Origin: JAUNBG01 sp964442735
GTDB taxonomy: Bacteria; Planctomycetota; Planctomycetia; Pirellulales; Thermoguttaceae
Assembly: GCA_964442735.1 (NCBI GenBank)
Contig: CAYUAP010000011.1
Coordinates: 1-64,000 of the forward strand
Direction: 5' to 3'
DNA length: 64,000 nucleotides
Shown: one piece after another, positions 6,932 through 15,838 of the stretch
Position numbering within the stretch: the stretch's first letter is position 1
Layout: the number at the start of each line of letters is the position of its first letter
The notes under the pieces: model-generated
Told to the model about the DNA's origin: nothing
What the model saw: the letters and a program-made list of their open reading frames with translations, nothing else
The model's database searches: none
Made by a program: the position numbers and the translations under genes

Positions 6932-9823
6932 TTATTCCCATATACACCAGGCGGTTGCATTACAATCCTGATCGACAGAAACGCGCAGCCAATGGGCTGA
7001 ATAACCATCGGGAAACAAATGTTCGACATTTTCTCCCGGCTTAACTTCAATAGTTTTATATTTTACGAAACCGTTAAAGTCAAAATCAACCTCAATGGTA
7101 AAAATAACAGGTTTATCCAAATTGTGTGATAAAATCATTTTCTTTTTATCGTAACCGGTCATTAAATATCGATCACTGGGAATACCGGCCTTCATCTCCA
7201 TTTTGTAGAGGGGAGCCCCTTCCCCTTTAGGTTTCCCCATCTTCCACAGATCATCTACCTGTCCAAACCAAAGTCCGTCCCCATGTTCATCCGAAAAAAA
7301 CTGGCCATCAGGCACCGCCTTCTTTTGAGTTCCACAAAGCACTAAAAGTCCGCGCCAAGTACAAAAATCGTCAATCATCTTTGCGTGGGAACAAACCGGT
7401 TTCATCTGCATATACCATGGTTTATTTGTAATCCCCAAACGTGGTACTTCATAAAAGGTACCATGAATATTTGCCAGATAACGTTCCGATTCCACCTCCC
7501 GAAGGTCACGGAGATTTAAGGTATCGAATTCTTTAGATCCCTTGGGCAGACGATAGCGTTCTCCTTTTTCATCTACAATCAAAACGGATGCACTATCGAC
7601 AGACCAACGTAATTTATTACGACCGGCAACAGTACGGATCTTCTGATCATCGGCACTCGTACCCTTGGTAAAATCGAAACCGGAAGCGTCTTTTTTCAGT
7701 TCGACAAGAGTAATTTCACCTTTATCTTTATAACAGTTCTTCTTCAGCCATTGCAGAGATCTGTTTCGTGTTGCAGGTCGAATAATACCACCCGTTGTAT
7801 TTTGGAAATTCTTGACATTGGCCAGAGCGTCAAAGATTTTCTGCTCCTTCGGATCGTCAAGTCTCGGCGTCAGGTAGTGAAAACCGGCCGAAACAATACC
7901 ATCCTGTAAAGGAACAAGGCGAATCCATTCCGCTTGATCGGCCGGATGAAAGAGGTGAAAGAGATAACCATTATCCGTCACGGTCAAGGTTTTATATTCC
8001 GTCCAGTTATTATTGCCTTTAACGTCGAATTCCAGACGGAAGGAACTTCCAGGGGCCGCTTTTAAATGTAGAACACGATATTGATATCCGGCAAACAGAT
8101 AACCACAGGAAGGAACACTGGCCTTAACAGAGTCATCAATCCACAGGCCCCCCCAGCCAACCTGGGGACCAAACCGCCGAACTTCCTCCATTGTACCGAA
8201 CCAAAGATTTGATTGAGCCTGACCACACGGAGGATTTCCCTGCATGGCTGTCTCGTCGGACGCTAAAACCAACAGATCTTGCCAGGAACAAAAATCGGGA
8301 ATATATCGCAAATGGGTCGTAATGGGACGTAAACCAGCGGTATTCTTCTCCGAAAAAGTCTTCGGGAAATCAAAAAGAGAAGCGTGCATACACATTAAAA
8401 ATTTATTCGGAAACGTTTCCCGAATACGTGGCCATTCGGTATACCAGCCATGTTTAGGGTCAAAAGACCAACTTGCCTTGGGGACACGGAACATACTCCA
8501 TTTGTTATGATCCAGAAGCATTAGCATAACGGACCGTTTATCCCAGCCCATCGTCCATATCGGCTCTTCCGGACTGTTCGCACCATAGATACCGCCCGGT
8601 CCGGTCACATCGGTAAACTGTCGTTCCTTTATGATCTCAAATTTTTCCGAACCGTCCCATTGCCCAAGAACACCAGCATCTTCCGGGCCCGATTGTGCGC
8701 CACCAACCTTGAGATGGGGGCTCAAGGACTGTCCCACCGTTCCACCGTTATTGGCAAAAACAACGCGATTTCCACCGGTCCAGGCTCCTTTACCGTGCCA
8801 GCCGGGAAACGGTTTTTCAAATAACTTTGTGACTTCCAATGATTTTACATTTGCTTCATAGATCGCCCCTTCCATATCATAAAAATAGATTTTATTGGCT
8901 GGATCCTTCAAATGCCGCATTGTCGAGGTCATACGTCCGACCAGCTTTTCCGGATCAAAAGTTCGGATTTTCCCCTGTTCGTCTATCGCGTAGTATCCCA
9001 TAAAGAGCTGATGGGATTCGCGATGAATCAAACGATTGGCATGGGTTCCTCCCAAACTCTGTTTCTCTACTGTTAAATGGAAATTTTTGTCTACGGAATA
9101 AAGTTTGTCGTTACTCCCTTTTACCTGATGTTGAGGATAGGTTAAATACCACAGTTTTCCGGCCCAGGGAACAAGTGCACCGATTCCGGCTTCTCCATGT
9201 CTGTTTCCGTCACCCTTTTTCGCCGGATCCTGATTGTACGCTGTTAAATGTGGATAAACACCACTAATGCAAAGATATTTACCTTCTGCATTATATGGAA
9301 CATAATCTTCATCATGAATCGTTTCAAGAATATTCGTCGTGGAGGAATCAATCTCTTCCTGAAAGAAAACACGTAATATTTTTGCAATATCATGTCCCAG
9401 CTCCCTGGTCGATTCCACCGTTACAGATCCATGGGAAGAGTTGGCATACGGAGCATCAACGACACCACTGAAAATATTATTGGAAGGTTGTTTATCTGTA
9501 AAGCCGAACGAACATAAAACGTTATCTTTTTGAGATTCCTTCCAGCTTTGTCCCCAGGAATGATTACTTTTTTCCATATAGGAGATTACACCATCTTCCA
9601 TCTTCGCTGTTTTTTCCTGAAGAAGAAAACATTTTAACTGACCGGATATATCTTTACTGGATATGTCTTTACTGGAAGGGTTTGGATAATGATAATCACA
9701 GAGCATTGCCTGTTCGGGAAATTGACAATTGATTGTAAATTCCTCCCCTGCCATGACGGATATCCCCAATCCCAAATATAATATGAATATGAATTGTAAT
9801 ATTATTCCATTGACTTTTTTCAT
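6932..9823 (-). CDS. Exported hypothetical protein with duplicated C-terminal module
   Basis: 963 aa with a signal peptide (residues 1-25, ending VMAGEE). A short in-frame repeat SSKDISSKDISG lies near residue 50. Residues 150-450 look like a beta-propeller (repeated W/Y-G turns, GKLWYLTYPQHQV, NKIYFYDMEGAIYE). Two similar modules follow: about 515-655 (FCSWQDLLVLAS, NLWFG, YLFAGYQYRVLHL, KYKTLTV-like strands) and about 815-963 (FCTWRGLLVLCG, GLWFG, YLMTGYDKKKMIL, VKYKTIEVKPG). GGAGG lies 9 nt before the ATG. The enzymatic role is unknown; export and company suggest polysaccharide binding or processing. Confidence 0.65.
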   Translation of the reverse strand: MKKVNGIILQFIFILYLGLGISVMAGEEFTINCQFPEQAMLCDYHYPNPSSKDISSKDISGQLKCFLLQEKTAKMEDGVISYMEKSNHSWGQSWKESQKDNVLCSFGFTDKQPSNNIFSGVVDAPYANSSHGSVTVESTRELGHDIAKILRVFFQEEIDSSTTNILETIHDEDYVPYNAEGKYLCISGVYPHLTAYNQDPAKKGDGNRHGEAGIGALVPWAGKLWYLTYPQHQVKGSNDKLYSVDKNFHLTVEKQSLGGTHANRLIHRESHQLFMGYYAIDEQGKIRTFDPEKLVGRMTSTMRHLKDPANKIYFYDMEGAIYEANVKSLEVTKLFEKPFPGWHGKGAWTGGNRVVFANNGGTVGQSLSPHLKVGGAQSGPEDAGVLGQWDGSEKFEIIKERQFTDVTGPGGIYGANSPEEPIWTMGWDKRSVMLMLLDHNKWSMFRVPKASWSFDPKHGWYTEWPRIRETFPNKFLMCMHASLFDFPKTFSEKNTAGLRPITTHLRYIPDFCSWQDLLVLASDETAMQGNPPCGQAQSNLWFGTMEEVRRFGPQVGWGGLWIDDSVKASVPSCGYLFAGYQYRVLHLKAAPGSSFRLEFDVKGNNNWTEYKTLTVTDNGYLFHLFHPADQAEWIRLVPLQDGIVSAGFHYLTPRLDDPKEQKIFDALANVKNFQNTTGGIIRPATRNRSLQWLKKNCYKDKGEITLVELKKDASGFDFTKGTSADDQKIRTVAGRNKLRWSVDSASVLIVDEKGERYRLPKGSKEFDTLNLRDLREVESERYLANIHGTFYEVPRLGITNKPWYMQMKPVCSHAKMIDDFCTWRGLLVLCGTQKKAVPDGQFFSDEHGDGLWFGQVDDLWKMGKPKGEGAPLYKMEMKAGIPSDRYLMTGYDKKKMILSHNLDKPVIFTIEVDFDFNGFVKYKTIEVKPGENVEHLFPDGYSAHWLRVSVDQDCNATAWCIWE

Positions 9824-10042
9824 AATAATGTCCCTCCTTCTTCTCGAACAATCATTAATCAGTCATTCATATATTATCAGGTATTATCAGGAAACACAAC
9901 TGTTTTCCAGACGATTTCCGATATTTGCCCTGTAAAACAAATAATGATGTTCGAACATAATAATTGATACCTTTAACGTTGTATAGGGTACTTAACCTCA
10001 AGCTATAACTTGAAGTGTATCAAAAAACACCCTCCAAGTCAA

Positions 10043-10142
10043 NNNNNNNNNNNNNNNNNNNNNNNNNNNNNNNNNNNNNNNNNNNNNNNNNNNNNNNNNN
10101 NNNNNNNNNNNNNNNNNNNNNNNNNNNNNNNNNNNNNNNNNN
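10043..10142. other. Assembly gap (100 N) beside a tandem repeat
   Basis: Exactly 100 N placed at the left edge of a 15-bp tandem repeat, so it is a placeholder of unknown true length. The stretch 9824-10042 before it is AT-rich and shows no gene. Confidence 0.95.
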
Positions 10143-10225
10143 TACATACCAATCCAATACATACCAATCCAATACATACCAATCCAATACATACCAATCC
10201 AATACATACCAAGCCAATACATACT
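10143..10225. repeat. 15-bp minisatellite, unit TACATACCAATCCAA
   Basis: About 5.5 direct copies run to the right of the gap, the last ones diverging (CAAGCC, CATACT). There are no spacers and no dyad symmetry in the unit. Confidence 0.9.
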
Positions 10226-10284
10226 AAAAGTTTTTCCGATACTGAATTATACTGCAAAATATTATAATACAGTCTTTTCTAAAA

Positions 10285-10340
10285 AATTGGACGTCTCGTC
10301 CGCATCCTCCAAAACAGGAGTCCCGCCTGTTTTGAAATGA
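10285..10340. repeat. Family 2 element, copy B (core hairpins only)
   Basis: Hairpin 1 is GGACG-TCT-CGTCC (10289-10301). Hairpin 2 is AAAACAGG-agtcccg-CCTGTTTT (10311-10333). The terminal repeats seen in copies A and C are not recognisable. Confidence 0.65.
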
Positions 10341-10350
10341 AGGAATTTAG

Positions 10351-10536
10351 GTAATCGTTCACGGATATAAAGTGAAACCACGGATAGTTTTTTGGCAAAC
10401 AAATTTTTTATGATAAAATATTTATGATAATAGATAAAAATGTTTTGTTTGTTATTGTAAAATATTGTATTTTACGACTGACTATCTGTGTTTATCCGTG
10501 ATATCCGTGGTTCAAAAATCGTTCGTGAATGGTTAC
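10351..10536 (+). mobile_element. Family 1 MITE, copy 3, truncating an adjacent gene
   Basis: 186 bp, starting GTAATCGTTCACGGATATAA and ending TTCGTGAATGGTTAC. A stretch near the L end is deleted compared with other copies. No target duplication is visible. Its right end replaces the 3' part of the minus-strand reading frame at 10537-10737. Confidence 0.85.
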
Positions 10537-10737
10537 CTTTTTGGAATACTTCTTATCCGAATCAACATTTAACGTATCTTCCATATATTCAATACAAAAC
10601 GACCATGATGCCCCCTCTGCGGAAGATACCATTTGCTTGGTTACATTAACGATCCGATGTGACCTAAGAAAATAATTCATTTCCTTTTCAAGTATGTTAT
10701 CCCCTATATACGGTACAAAATATATTTTATATTGCAT
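10537..10737 (-). pseudogene. Truncated gene resembling HRDC-type DGR accessory protein
   Basis: 67 codons from ATG 10737 run straight into MITE copy 3; the last 14 residues of the open frame are MITE sequence. The N-terminus (MQYKIYFVPYIGD, then MNYFLRSHRIVNV and WSFCIEYMED) resembles small HRDC-domain proteins that accompany reverse transcriptases in diversity-generating retroelements. That resemblance is from memory. A caspase/FGE-type remnant just upstream on the same strand supports it. No reverse transcriptase remains in the window. Confidence 0.5.
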
Positions 10738-10871
10738 AAACCACCACGTTTGATAAATATATTACATTACTATTTATTAGCACTTTTATTATACTTGTTA
10801 CATGTCCTACATACACTACTCTTCTTTTACTTGTTATATTCTCTGTATTCATTACAATCATCACTGCGCGG

Positions 10872-10893
10872 GCAAGGGGGTTCTCCCCCTTGC
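10872..10893. repeat. Perfect 9-bp GC-rich hairpin in the DGR-like remnant
   Basis: GCAAGGGGG-TTCT-CCCCCTTGC; the minus-strand loop is AGAA. It lies in a GC-rich patch (about 10866-11100) that contrasts with its AT-rich surroundings. A second stem, GCCCCG-N8-CGGGGC, lies at 10960-10979. DGRs usually need a GC-rich hairpin just downstream of the variable repeat; this one is about 145 bp from the end of the candidate variable protein. Confidence 0.55.
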
Positions 10894-11037
10894 TTCCCCC
10901 ATGGTATACCTGCTACTCGTCTATGAGACCGCGATTAGGGCGAGCACTCCCGTCTCCTTGCCCCGACTCCGTACGGGGCTGCATGCGACGTACATGCCTG
11001 CCCTCATCCCGGTATTCCAGCTCTCTTGATCTCCCTT

Positions 11038-11238
11038 TTAGCGTGTTGAACTCAACGCGAGGCGGAAGCCCAGGATATTGCCCCGGCTATCTGTCTGTAA
11101 CAGGAAAATATCGCCTTTGCAAAAACCGCAATATTTCTGCAACTCTTGGGAAAAGTCCTCCGCATCTTTTTCCGCATAATTCACACTGCCAATATTCTGA
11201 TATTGGTTGATTCCAATTAAAAATGCTATCTGTTTCAT
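11038..11238 (-). pseudogene. Internally deleted caspase-like / FGE-type DGR variable protein (chimera)
   Basis: A 66-aa open frame with a good start (GAGG, 7 nt, ATG). Residues 1-50 match the start of a peptidase C14 (caspase-like) p20 domain: MKQIAFLIGINQY, NYAEKDAEDF, GFCKGDIFLLQTD. The last 14 residues, NILGFRLALSSTR and context, match the conserved end of FGE-sulfatase/C-type-lectin-fold DGR variable proteins. Everything between is gone, so the gene appears to have suffered an in-frame internal deletion joining both ends. Caspase-FGE variable proteins are a known DGR architecture. It might still be translated, but it cannot form either domain. Confidence 0.6.
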
Positions 11239-11362
11239 TATATTACCTCAAAATATTACCTCAAATCTCTGTTTATTAATGAAGCTTAAAGGCAATTCAC
11301 CTTCTCCGCGGAATCTGAATTCGTTAAGGGGTCCGACAATGTTGTTGAAGACTTTTCGTCAA

Positions 11363-11422
11363 CTTGTGGTGTGTCATCTTGTGGTGTGTCATCTTGTGGT
11401 GTGTCATCTTGTGGTGTGTCAT
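11363..11422. repeat. 15-bp tandem repeat, 4 copies of CTTGTGGTGTGTCAT
   Basis: Four perfect copies. On the minus strand they read DDTPQ four times in an open frame that continues VDEKSSTTLSDPLTNSDS to a stop near 11290 but has a stop soon upstream (about 11465). This is probably the eroded tail of a lost gene. The rest of 11239-11784 is AT-rich with no gene. Confidence 0.8.
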
Positions 11423-11784
11423 CTTTCCGTACCACATCAACTTCCTGATCCGTGCTAAAGTACTATCTCTCCTCTAAATTCGGGAAACGTTTCATTATCC
11501 CAAGTGTCTATATCCTGTATTATCTATATTATCCATAATTATTTATTATATCAACAAAAAGATATGAAAAATTCCAAAATATTTTTATCAAATAAAGATT
11601 TCATTGATAATTTGGGATATATGGGAGATATATTCATATTGTAATATTTGCATCGTAATATTTGCGCCATAAAGAAGAGTCTATTAACAAGTTTGTACCT
11701 CTCCCTCAACAGTACGGACCACTACCACTTGAAGAATATCGTCCTTCTTTCTTGTGATGCAAGTTTGGATAGATTATACATTTC

Positions 11785-12002
11785 GTAACCATTCACGAAC
11801 GATTTTAAAACCACAGATAAACACGGATAAACACAGATAAACACGGAGAGTCTGTCGTAAAATACAATTTTTTACAATAACAAACGAGACATTTTTATCT
11901 ATGATAATAAATAATTTTATCATAAAAAAGTTTGTTTGTCAAAAAACTATCCGTGAAAATCAGTGTTATTCGTGGTTTCACTTTATATCTGTGAATGGTT
12001 AC
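11785..12002 (-). mobile_element. Family 1 MITE, copy 4
   Basis: 218 bp, inverted relative to copy 2: GTAACCATTCACGAACGATT at the left and CTTTATATCTGTGAATGGTTAC at the right. It carries an extra ACACGGATAA subunit near the left end. No clear target duplication. The L end (12002) faces the stop of the minus-strand permease at 12073. Confidence 0.88.
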
Positions 12003-12072
12003 TAAAATTTTTAAGTAAACGACTCCCGGATGGAGATTATCGGATGGAGATTATCGGACGATATTCCCTGGA

Positions 12073-13173
12073 TTAACCACATTGACGTTGACGTTGGAAG
12101 ATTCCCCAGGCAAATAAAAAGGATCCAACAGCAATTGACCAGAGAAAGAAAAAACTGAAACGAAGGTCATAAAAACTCGCCCCTTCCAGAAAACATTGTG
12201 GGATACCTGCCACACCATGACGTAACGGATTGACAATCGTTATTGTCTGGAAGAAGTCTGGCATTGACTCGACCGGAGTCGATAGACCGGATAACATGGT
12301 AAACGGTAGTATTATACCGAAGGTCCCTAAAATAGCCTGCTGAAGGTTTTGGCTCATAACGGAAATCAGGAGTCCCAGTCCCATTGCAGCAAATAAAAAC
12401 GAGAGCAGAAGTCCCGCTATCAGTAAAAGCGATGAACGCATAGGCACCAGAAACCAATATCGAATCACCAACAGTCCCACGGCTAATTGAATCGATCCGA
12501 TTACAACAGAAGACAATCCTTTTGCAACTAAAATCTGTAATGACGAAACTGGCGTCAGACGTAATTGATCAAACGTTCCTTCTTCCCGTTCCTTCGAAAG
12601 GGCCAGCGCATTAATCATCATAACATCAATCAGGGCAATCATCGCTAAAACGGCAGGAGCCATATAAAAACGTGCCTGATAGTTTGGATTAAACCAGGCT
12701 CGACTCGTTATTTCCACCCGTTGTTCCTTCATTATAGCAGAGACTCCGTATCTCGAAACGATATTCTGAACGTATGCCGTAGCAAGTCCGGCACTATTGG
12801 CACCTCGCCCATCGACAATCACCTGAACTTCCGGCTTCTTTTTACCATTAATGTCTCGTACAAAAGAATCAGGTATTACTATGGCAACCTGAATCCGACG
12901 TTCTGCAATCTGCCTTGACAACTCTTTTTCACTTTCTAATGGTACGTGAACGTTAAACGTCTTGCTCCCTGAAAATTGGGCGATCAATTCCCTTGACGAC
13001 GCACTCCGTGAAAAATCAAGTATTCCCAAATCGACCCGTTTCAGTTCAAGCGTTGCCGCATAACCGAGAACCAGAAGCTGCATTATTGGCGGAACAAACA
13101 AGGTTATTCTCATCTTCGGATTCTTAATCAACTGAATCAATTCTTTTTTGAGAAGAATTAATAAACGTCCCAT
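12073..13173 (-). CDS. ABC-2 type transporter permease (YbhR-like)
   Basis: 366 aa. One N-terminal span (about 22-40), a large extracytoplasmic domain (about 45-170), then five hydrophobic segments between 170 and 360, the layout of ABC2_membrane_3 exporters. Internal markers are EREEGTFDQLRLTPVSS (the conserved E-x-G-T-x-e-x-l-x-x-t-P motif) and the glycine-rich segment LGLLISVMSQNLQQA. It is the last gene of a tetR-hlyD-ATPase-permease-permease operon, 5 bp after the previous permease, and should pair with it as a heterodimer. Likely role: efflux of hydrophobic drugs or lipids. Confidence 0.88.
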   Translation of the reverse strand: MGRLLILLKKELIQLIKNPKMRITLFVPPIMQLLVLGYAATLELKRVDLGILDFSRSASSRELIAQFSGSKTFNVHVPLESEKELSRQIAERRIQVAIVIPDSFVRDINGKKKPEVQVIVDGRGANSAGLATAYVQNIVSRYGVSAIMKEQRVEITSRAWFNPNYQARFYMAPAVLAMIALIDVMMINALALSKEREEGTFDQLRLTPVSSLQILVAKGLSSVVIGSIQLAVGLLVIRYWFLVPMRSSLLLIAGLLLSFLFAAMGLGLLISVMSQNLQQAILGTFGIILPFTMLSGLSTPVESMPDFFQTITIVNPLRHGVAGIPQCFLEGASFYDLRFSFFFLWSIAVGSFLFAWGIFQRQRQCG

Positions 13174-13178
13174 ATGTA

Positions 13179-14315
13179 TTATCCTTCCAAATGTTTTGGA
13201 TTTTTGATCTTGGCAAGATACATAAAACCCAATGCGAAAATTAAAAGAACAGTGATATTCTTGATGAAATTAGGCCAGACATCTCCGACTAAAAATGCGG
13301 TCTGAAGAAAATCGAAATAATATCTGGCAGGAACAAATACTGTAATCCATTGCAAAACTTTCGGCATACTCTTGATCTCAAACAGGAACCCGGACAAAAG
13401 GAACGATGGAAGAAAAGTTGTAAAAACAGTAATTTCAACCGCAATAAACTGGTTCTTCGTGATACTGGAGATCAGTAATCCCATACAGAGTGCCATGATT
13501 AAGAAAATACTCGACCCCAATGGAATAATATACCAACTCGCCCGAATCGGAACTCCAAATATATAATATGCCATAAAGAGCGATACTCCAAGTCCCAACA
13601 TACCGAGAAAAAAATTATTAATCATCTTCGCGAGTAAAATTTCTGAACTTTTCATTGGCGTAACAAACATACTCTCCAGATTTCCCTGTTCATATTCTCG
13701 TGCCATAACCATCGAAGTCAACAGTGCCCCGATAACAACCATAATAATCACGATAATACCCGGAATCAAGGTGAAAGTACTGACATTGGCATCGTTAAAC
13801 CAGAGACGCGGCTTGAGATTCAAGACCGATCCGGATATTGCCGAGACCGTTTCCTCCGGAATCTGCTCCATCTGTACCAATTGCATCAGACTCCCCAACA
13901 GGACCGATTTAATATAACTCTCTTTTGTATACGCCAAAGAGGGGTTCGACGCATTGATGGCAATCATCATTTGCAGTCCACCGCCATAAAATTTTCGTGT
14001 CAGATCCTGTGGCAGAAAGAGACAGGCGTCCGCCTTGTGACTTCGAACCAACTCTTCCCCTTCCTGTGAAGTTCGCGCTATACTAACCTCGAAATAATTC
14101 GACGATTCGAATCGGGCTATAATTTGTGTCGCATACGCCGAAAGATCCGGAGTCACGATCGCCAGTTTGATATTACGAATATCGGTTGACATTCCGTATC
14201 CACAAATCAATAACATTAAAATCGGTAATACAATCCCCAAAATAAAACAGAATGGATCACGAAGAAGTTGTTTGGCCTCCTTGACTATCAGAGTCCAAAG
14301 TCGAGGAAAATTCAT
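13179..14315 (-). CDS. ABC-2 type transporter permease (YbhS-like)
   Basis: 378 aa with the same topology as its downstream partner: an N-terminal span (residues 20-40), an extracytoplasmic domain to about 190, then five spans. The conserved motif reads EYEQGNLESMFVTPMKS. The start overlaps the ATPase stop by 4 bp (ATGA), which indicates translational coupling. It sits in a five-gene minus-strand unit like E. coli ybiH-ybhGFSR. Confidence 0.88.
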   Translation of the reverse strand: MNFPRLWTLIVKEAKQLLRDPFCFILGIVLPILMLLICGYGMSTDIRNIKLAIVTPDLSAYATQIIARFESSNYFEVSIARTSQEGEELVRSHKADACLFLPQDLTRKFYGGGLQMMIAINASNPSLAYTKESYIKSVLLGSLMQLVQMEQIPEETVSAISGSVLNLKPRLWFNDANVSTFTLIPGIIVIIMVVIGALLTSMVMAREYEQGNLESMFVTPMKSSEILLAKMINNFFLGMLGLGVSLFMAYYIFGVPIRASWYIIPLGSSIFLIMALCMGLLISSITKNQFIAVEITVFTTFLPSFLLSGFLFEIKSMPKVLQWITVFVPARYYFDFLQTAFLVGDVWPNFIKNITVLLIFALGFMYLAKIKNPKHLEG

Positions 14316-15838
14316 GTTCTTTTCTCCTGAATAATACGAACGAACGCCTCCTCCAGATTAGGGGCACCGTTCCCTTGTTGAATAATATCTTCAACGGTCC
14401 CCGACGCAATGGCAGTACCAGCCTGCATAATAACCATACGGTCACAATAACGAGCTTCATCAAGGAAGTGGGTCGTAATAATAACCGCCACACCGGAATC
14501 GGCCAAAGCCATAATCAGTTTCCAAAATTCATATCGTGCCATCGGATCGGCTCCGGAAGTCGCTTCGTCCAGGAAGAGAATCGCGGGCTCATGAAGAAGG
14601 GCACAAGCCATTCCCAAACGACGTTTATATCCCATCGAAAGCTTCCCGGCATCTCGATCGGCAAACGCTTCAAGATTAAACGTCTCCAACCCCCACTCTA
14701 TTCGCTCTTTTCGTTTTGCTGTATGCAATCCGTAAACACCACCGAAAAATTCCAAATTCTGCCTAACCGTTAAATCGGCATATAATGAAAATTTTTGCGC
14801 AACAAACCCAATTCGATTCCAGGCCGACTTCGTTTCTTTCGCAAGATCGACTCCCGCAATTTCAATCCGACCACCATCGGAAGAACTCAAGCCACAAAGA
14901 GCCCGAAACGTCGTTGTTTTACCAGCTCCGTTGGCCCCGAGCAGACCAAAAATTTCACCTTGACGAACGTCAAAACTGACATTATTTACAGCGGTAAACG
15001 AACCAAACTTCTTTAGCAGATTTTCAACACGAATCATTATCGGTGTATCCGAGGCTACAGGATTTTCCCGTTTTAAAGGCTTGGGAACAGAACCGGTTAA
15101 AAGAATCTGAAATCCTTGCTCAAATGTTGGTTCCTTGACAAAGGAAGCAGCGCGTTCACGAATTCCCTTCGGTGTCGAATCGGCAATCAGTTTACCTTCG
15201 AAGAGGACAAGAGTTCGATCACAGAAATCAGCCTCGTCCATATAGGAAGTACTCGTCAGAACCGTTGTTCCTTCCATGTTGACAAAATCTCGTAAAATAT
15301 TCCATAATTCCCGCCGGGACAAGATATCAACGCCAACCGTCGGCTCGTCAAGTAACATTAATTTCGGACGTGAAACCAATGCACAGGCAAGTGCCAGTTT
15401 CTGCTTCATACCACCGGACAGTTTCCCCGCCATACGCTCCGTGAATTTAGCCAGATTCGTCATGTGCATCAGACGAGGAAACAGTTCGTCATACTCCTTC
15501 TTTGTCACAGCATGAAGTTTGGCATACAAATTGAGATTTTCCGCAACGGTCATATTTTCATAAAGACCAAATTTTTGCGGGACATAACCGATATTGTTCT
15601 GAATCAAACTGCCTTGCCGAACGATATCCCATCCAAGAACAACCGCGAAACCGGACGTCGGACGCAGAAGTCCGCACAGAAGACGCATCAGAGTCGTTTT
15701 TCCCGCACCATCCGGACCGAGAAGACCGACAATCTCTCCTTCGTCAACATCGAACGAAACGTCTTTTAACGCTTCGATCGTCTGACGTCCTTCTTTAAAT
15801 GTCTTGGTTAAATTCAGGACCTCAATGATATTTGTCAT
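14312..15838 (-). CDS. ABC transporter ATP-binding protein with two fused NBDs (YbhF-like)
   Basis: 508 aa, two complete nucleotide-binding domains. NBD1 (about 1-240) has Walker A GPDGAGKTT, signature LSGGMKQKLA and Walker B LMLLDEPTVGVD. NBD2 (about 265-500) has Walker A GANGAGKTT, signature LSMGYKRRLG and Walker B ILFLDEATSGADP, followed by the switch region VIITTHFLDEA. NBD1's switch position reads TSTSYMDEA, with serine or tyrosine where H is usual, so NBD1 may be hydrolytically weak. Starts and stops overlap both neighbours by 4 bp. It powers the two ABC-2 permeases downstream. Confidence 0.93.
   Translation of the reverse strand: MTNIIEVLNLTKTFKEGRQTIEALKDVSFDVDEGEIVGLLGPDGAGKTTLMRLLCGLLRPTSGFAVVLGWDIVRQGSLIQNNIGYVPQKFGLYENMTVAENLNLYAKLHAVTKKEYDELFPRLMHMTNLAKFTERMAGKLSGGMKQKLALACALVSRPKLMLLDEPTVGVDILSRRELWNILRDFVNMEGTTVLTSTSYMDEADFCDRTLVLFEGKLIADSTPKGIRERAASFVKEPTFEQGFQILLTGSVPKPLKRENPVASDTPIMIRVENLLKKFGSFTAVNNVSFDVRQGEIFGLLGANGAGKTTTFRALCGLSSSDGGRIEIAGVDLAKETKSAWNRIGFVAQKFSLYADLTVRQNLEFFGGVYGLHTAKRKERIEWGLETFNLEAFADRDAGKLSMGYKRRLGMACALLHEPAILFLDEATSGADPMARYEFWKLIMALADSGVAVIITTHFLDEARYCDRMVIMQAGTAIASGTVEDIIQQGNGAPNLEEAFVRIIQEKRT

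Noticed and set aside
6674..7000. 108-residue open frame after MITE copy 2
   Set aside because: It starts inside the MITE end and overlaps the 3' end of the convergent 963-aa gene; there is no ribosome site or recognisable fold.
10143..10225. Possible CRISPR array
   Set aside because: Repeats are directly contiguous 15-mers with no spacers, no dyad and no cas genes nearby. The same holds for 54224-54606.
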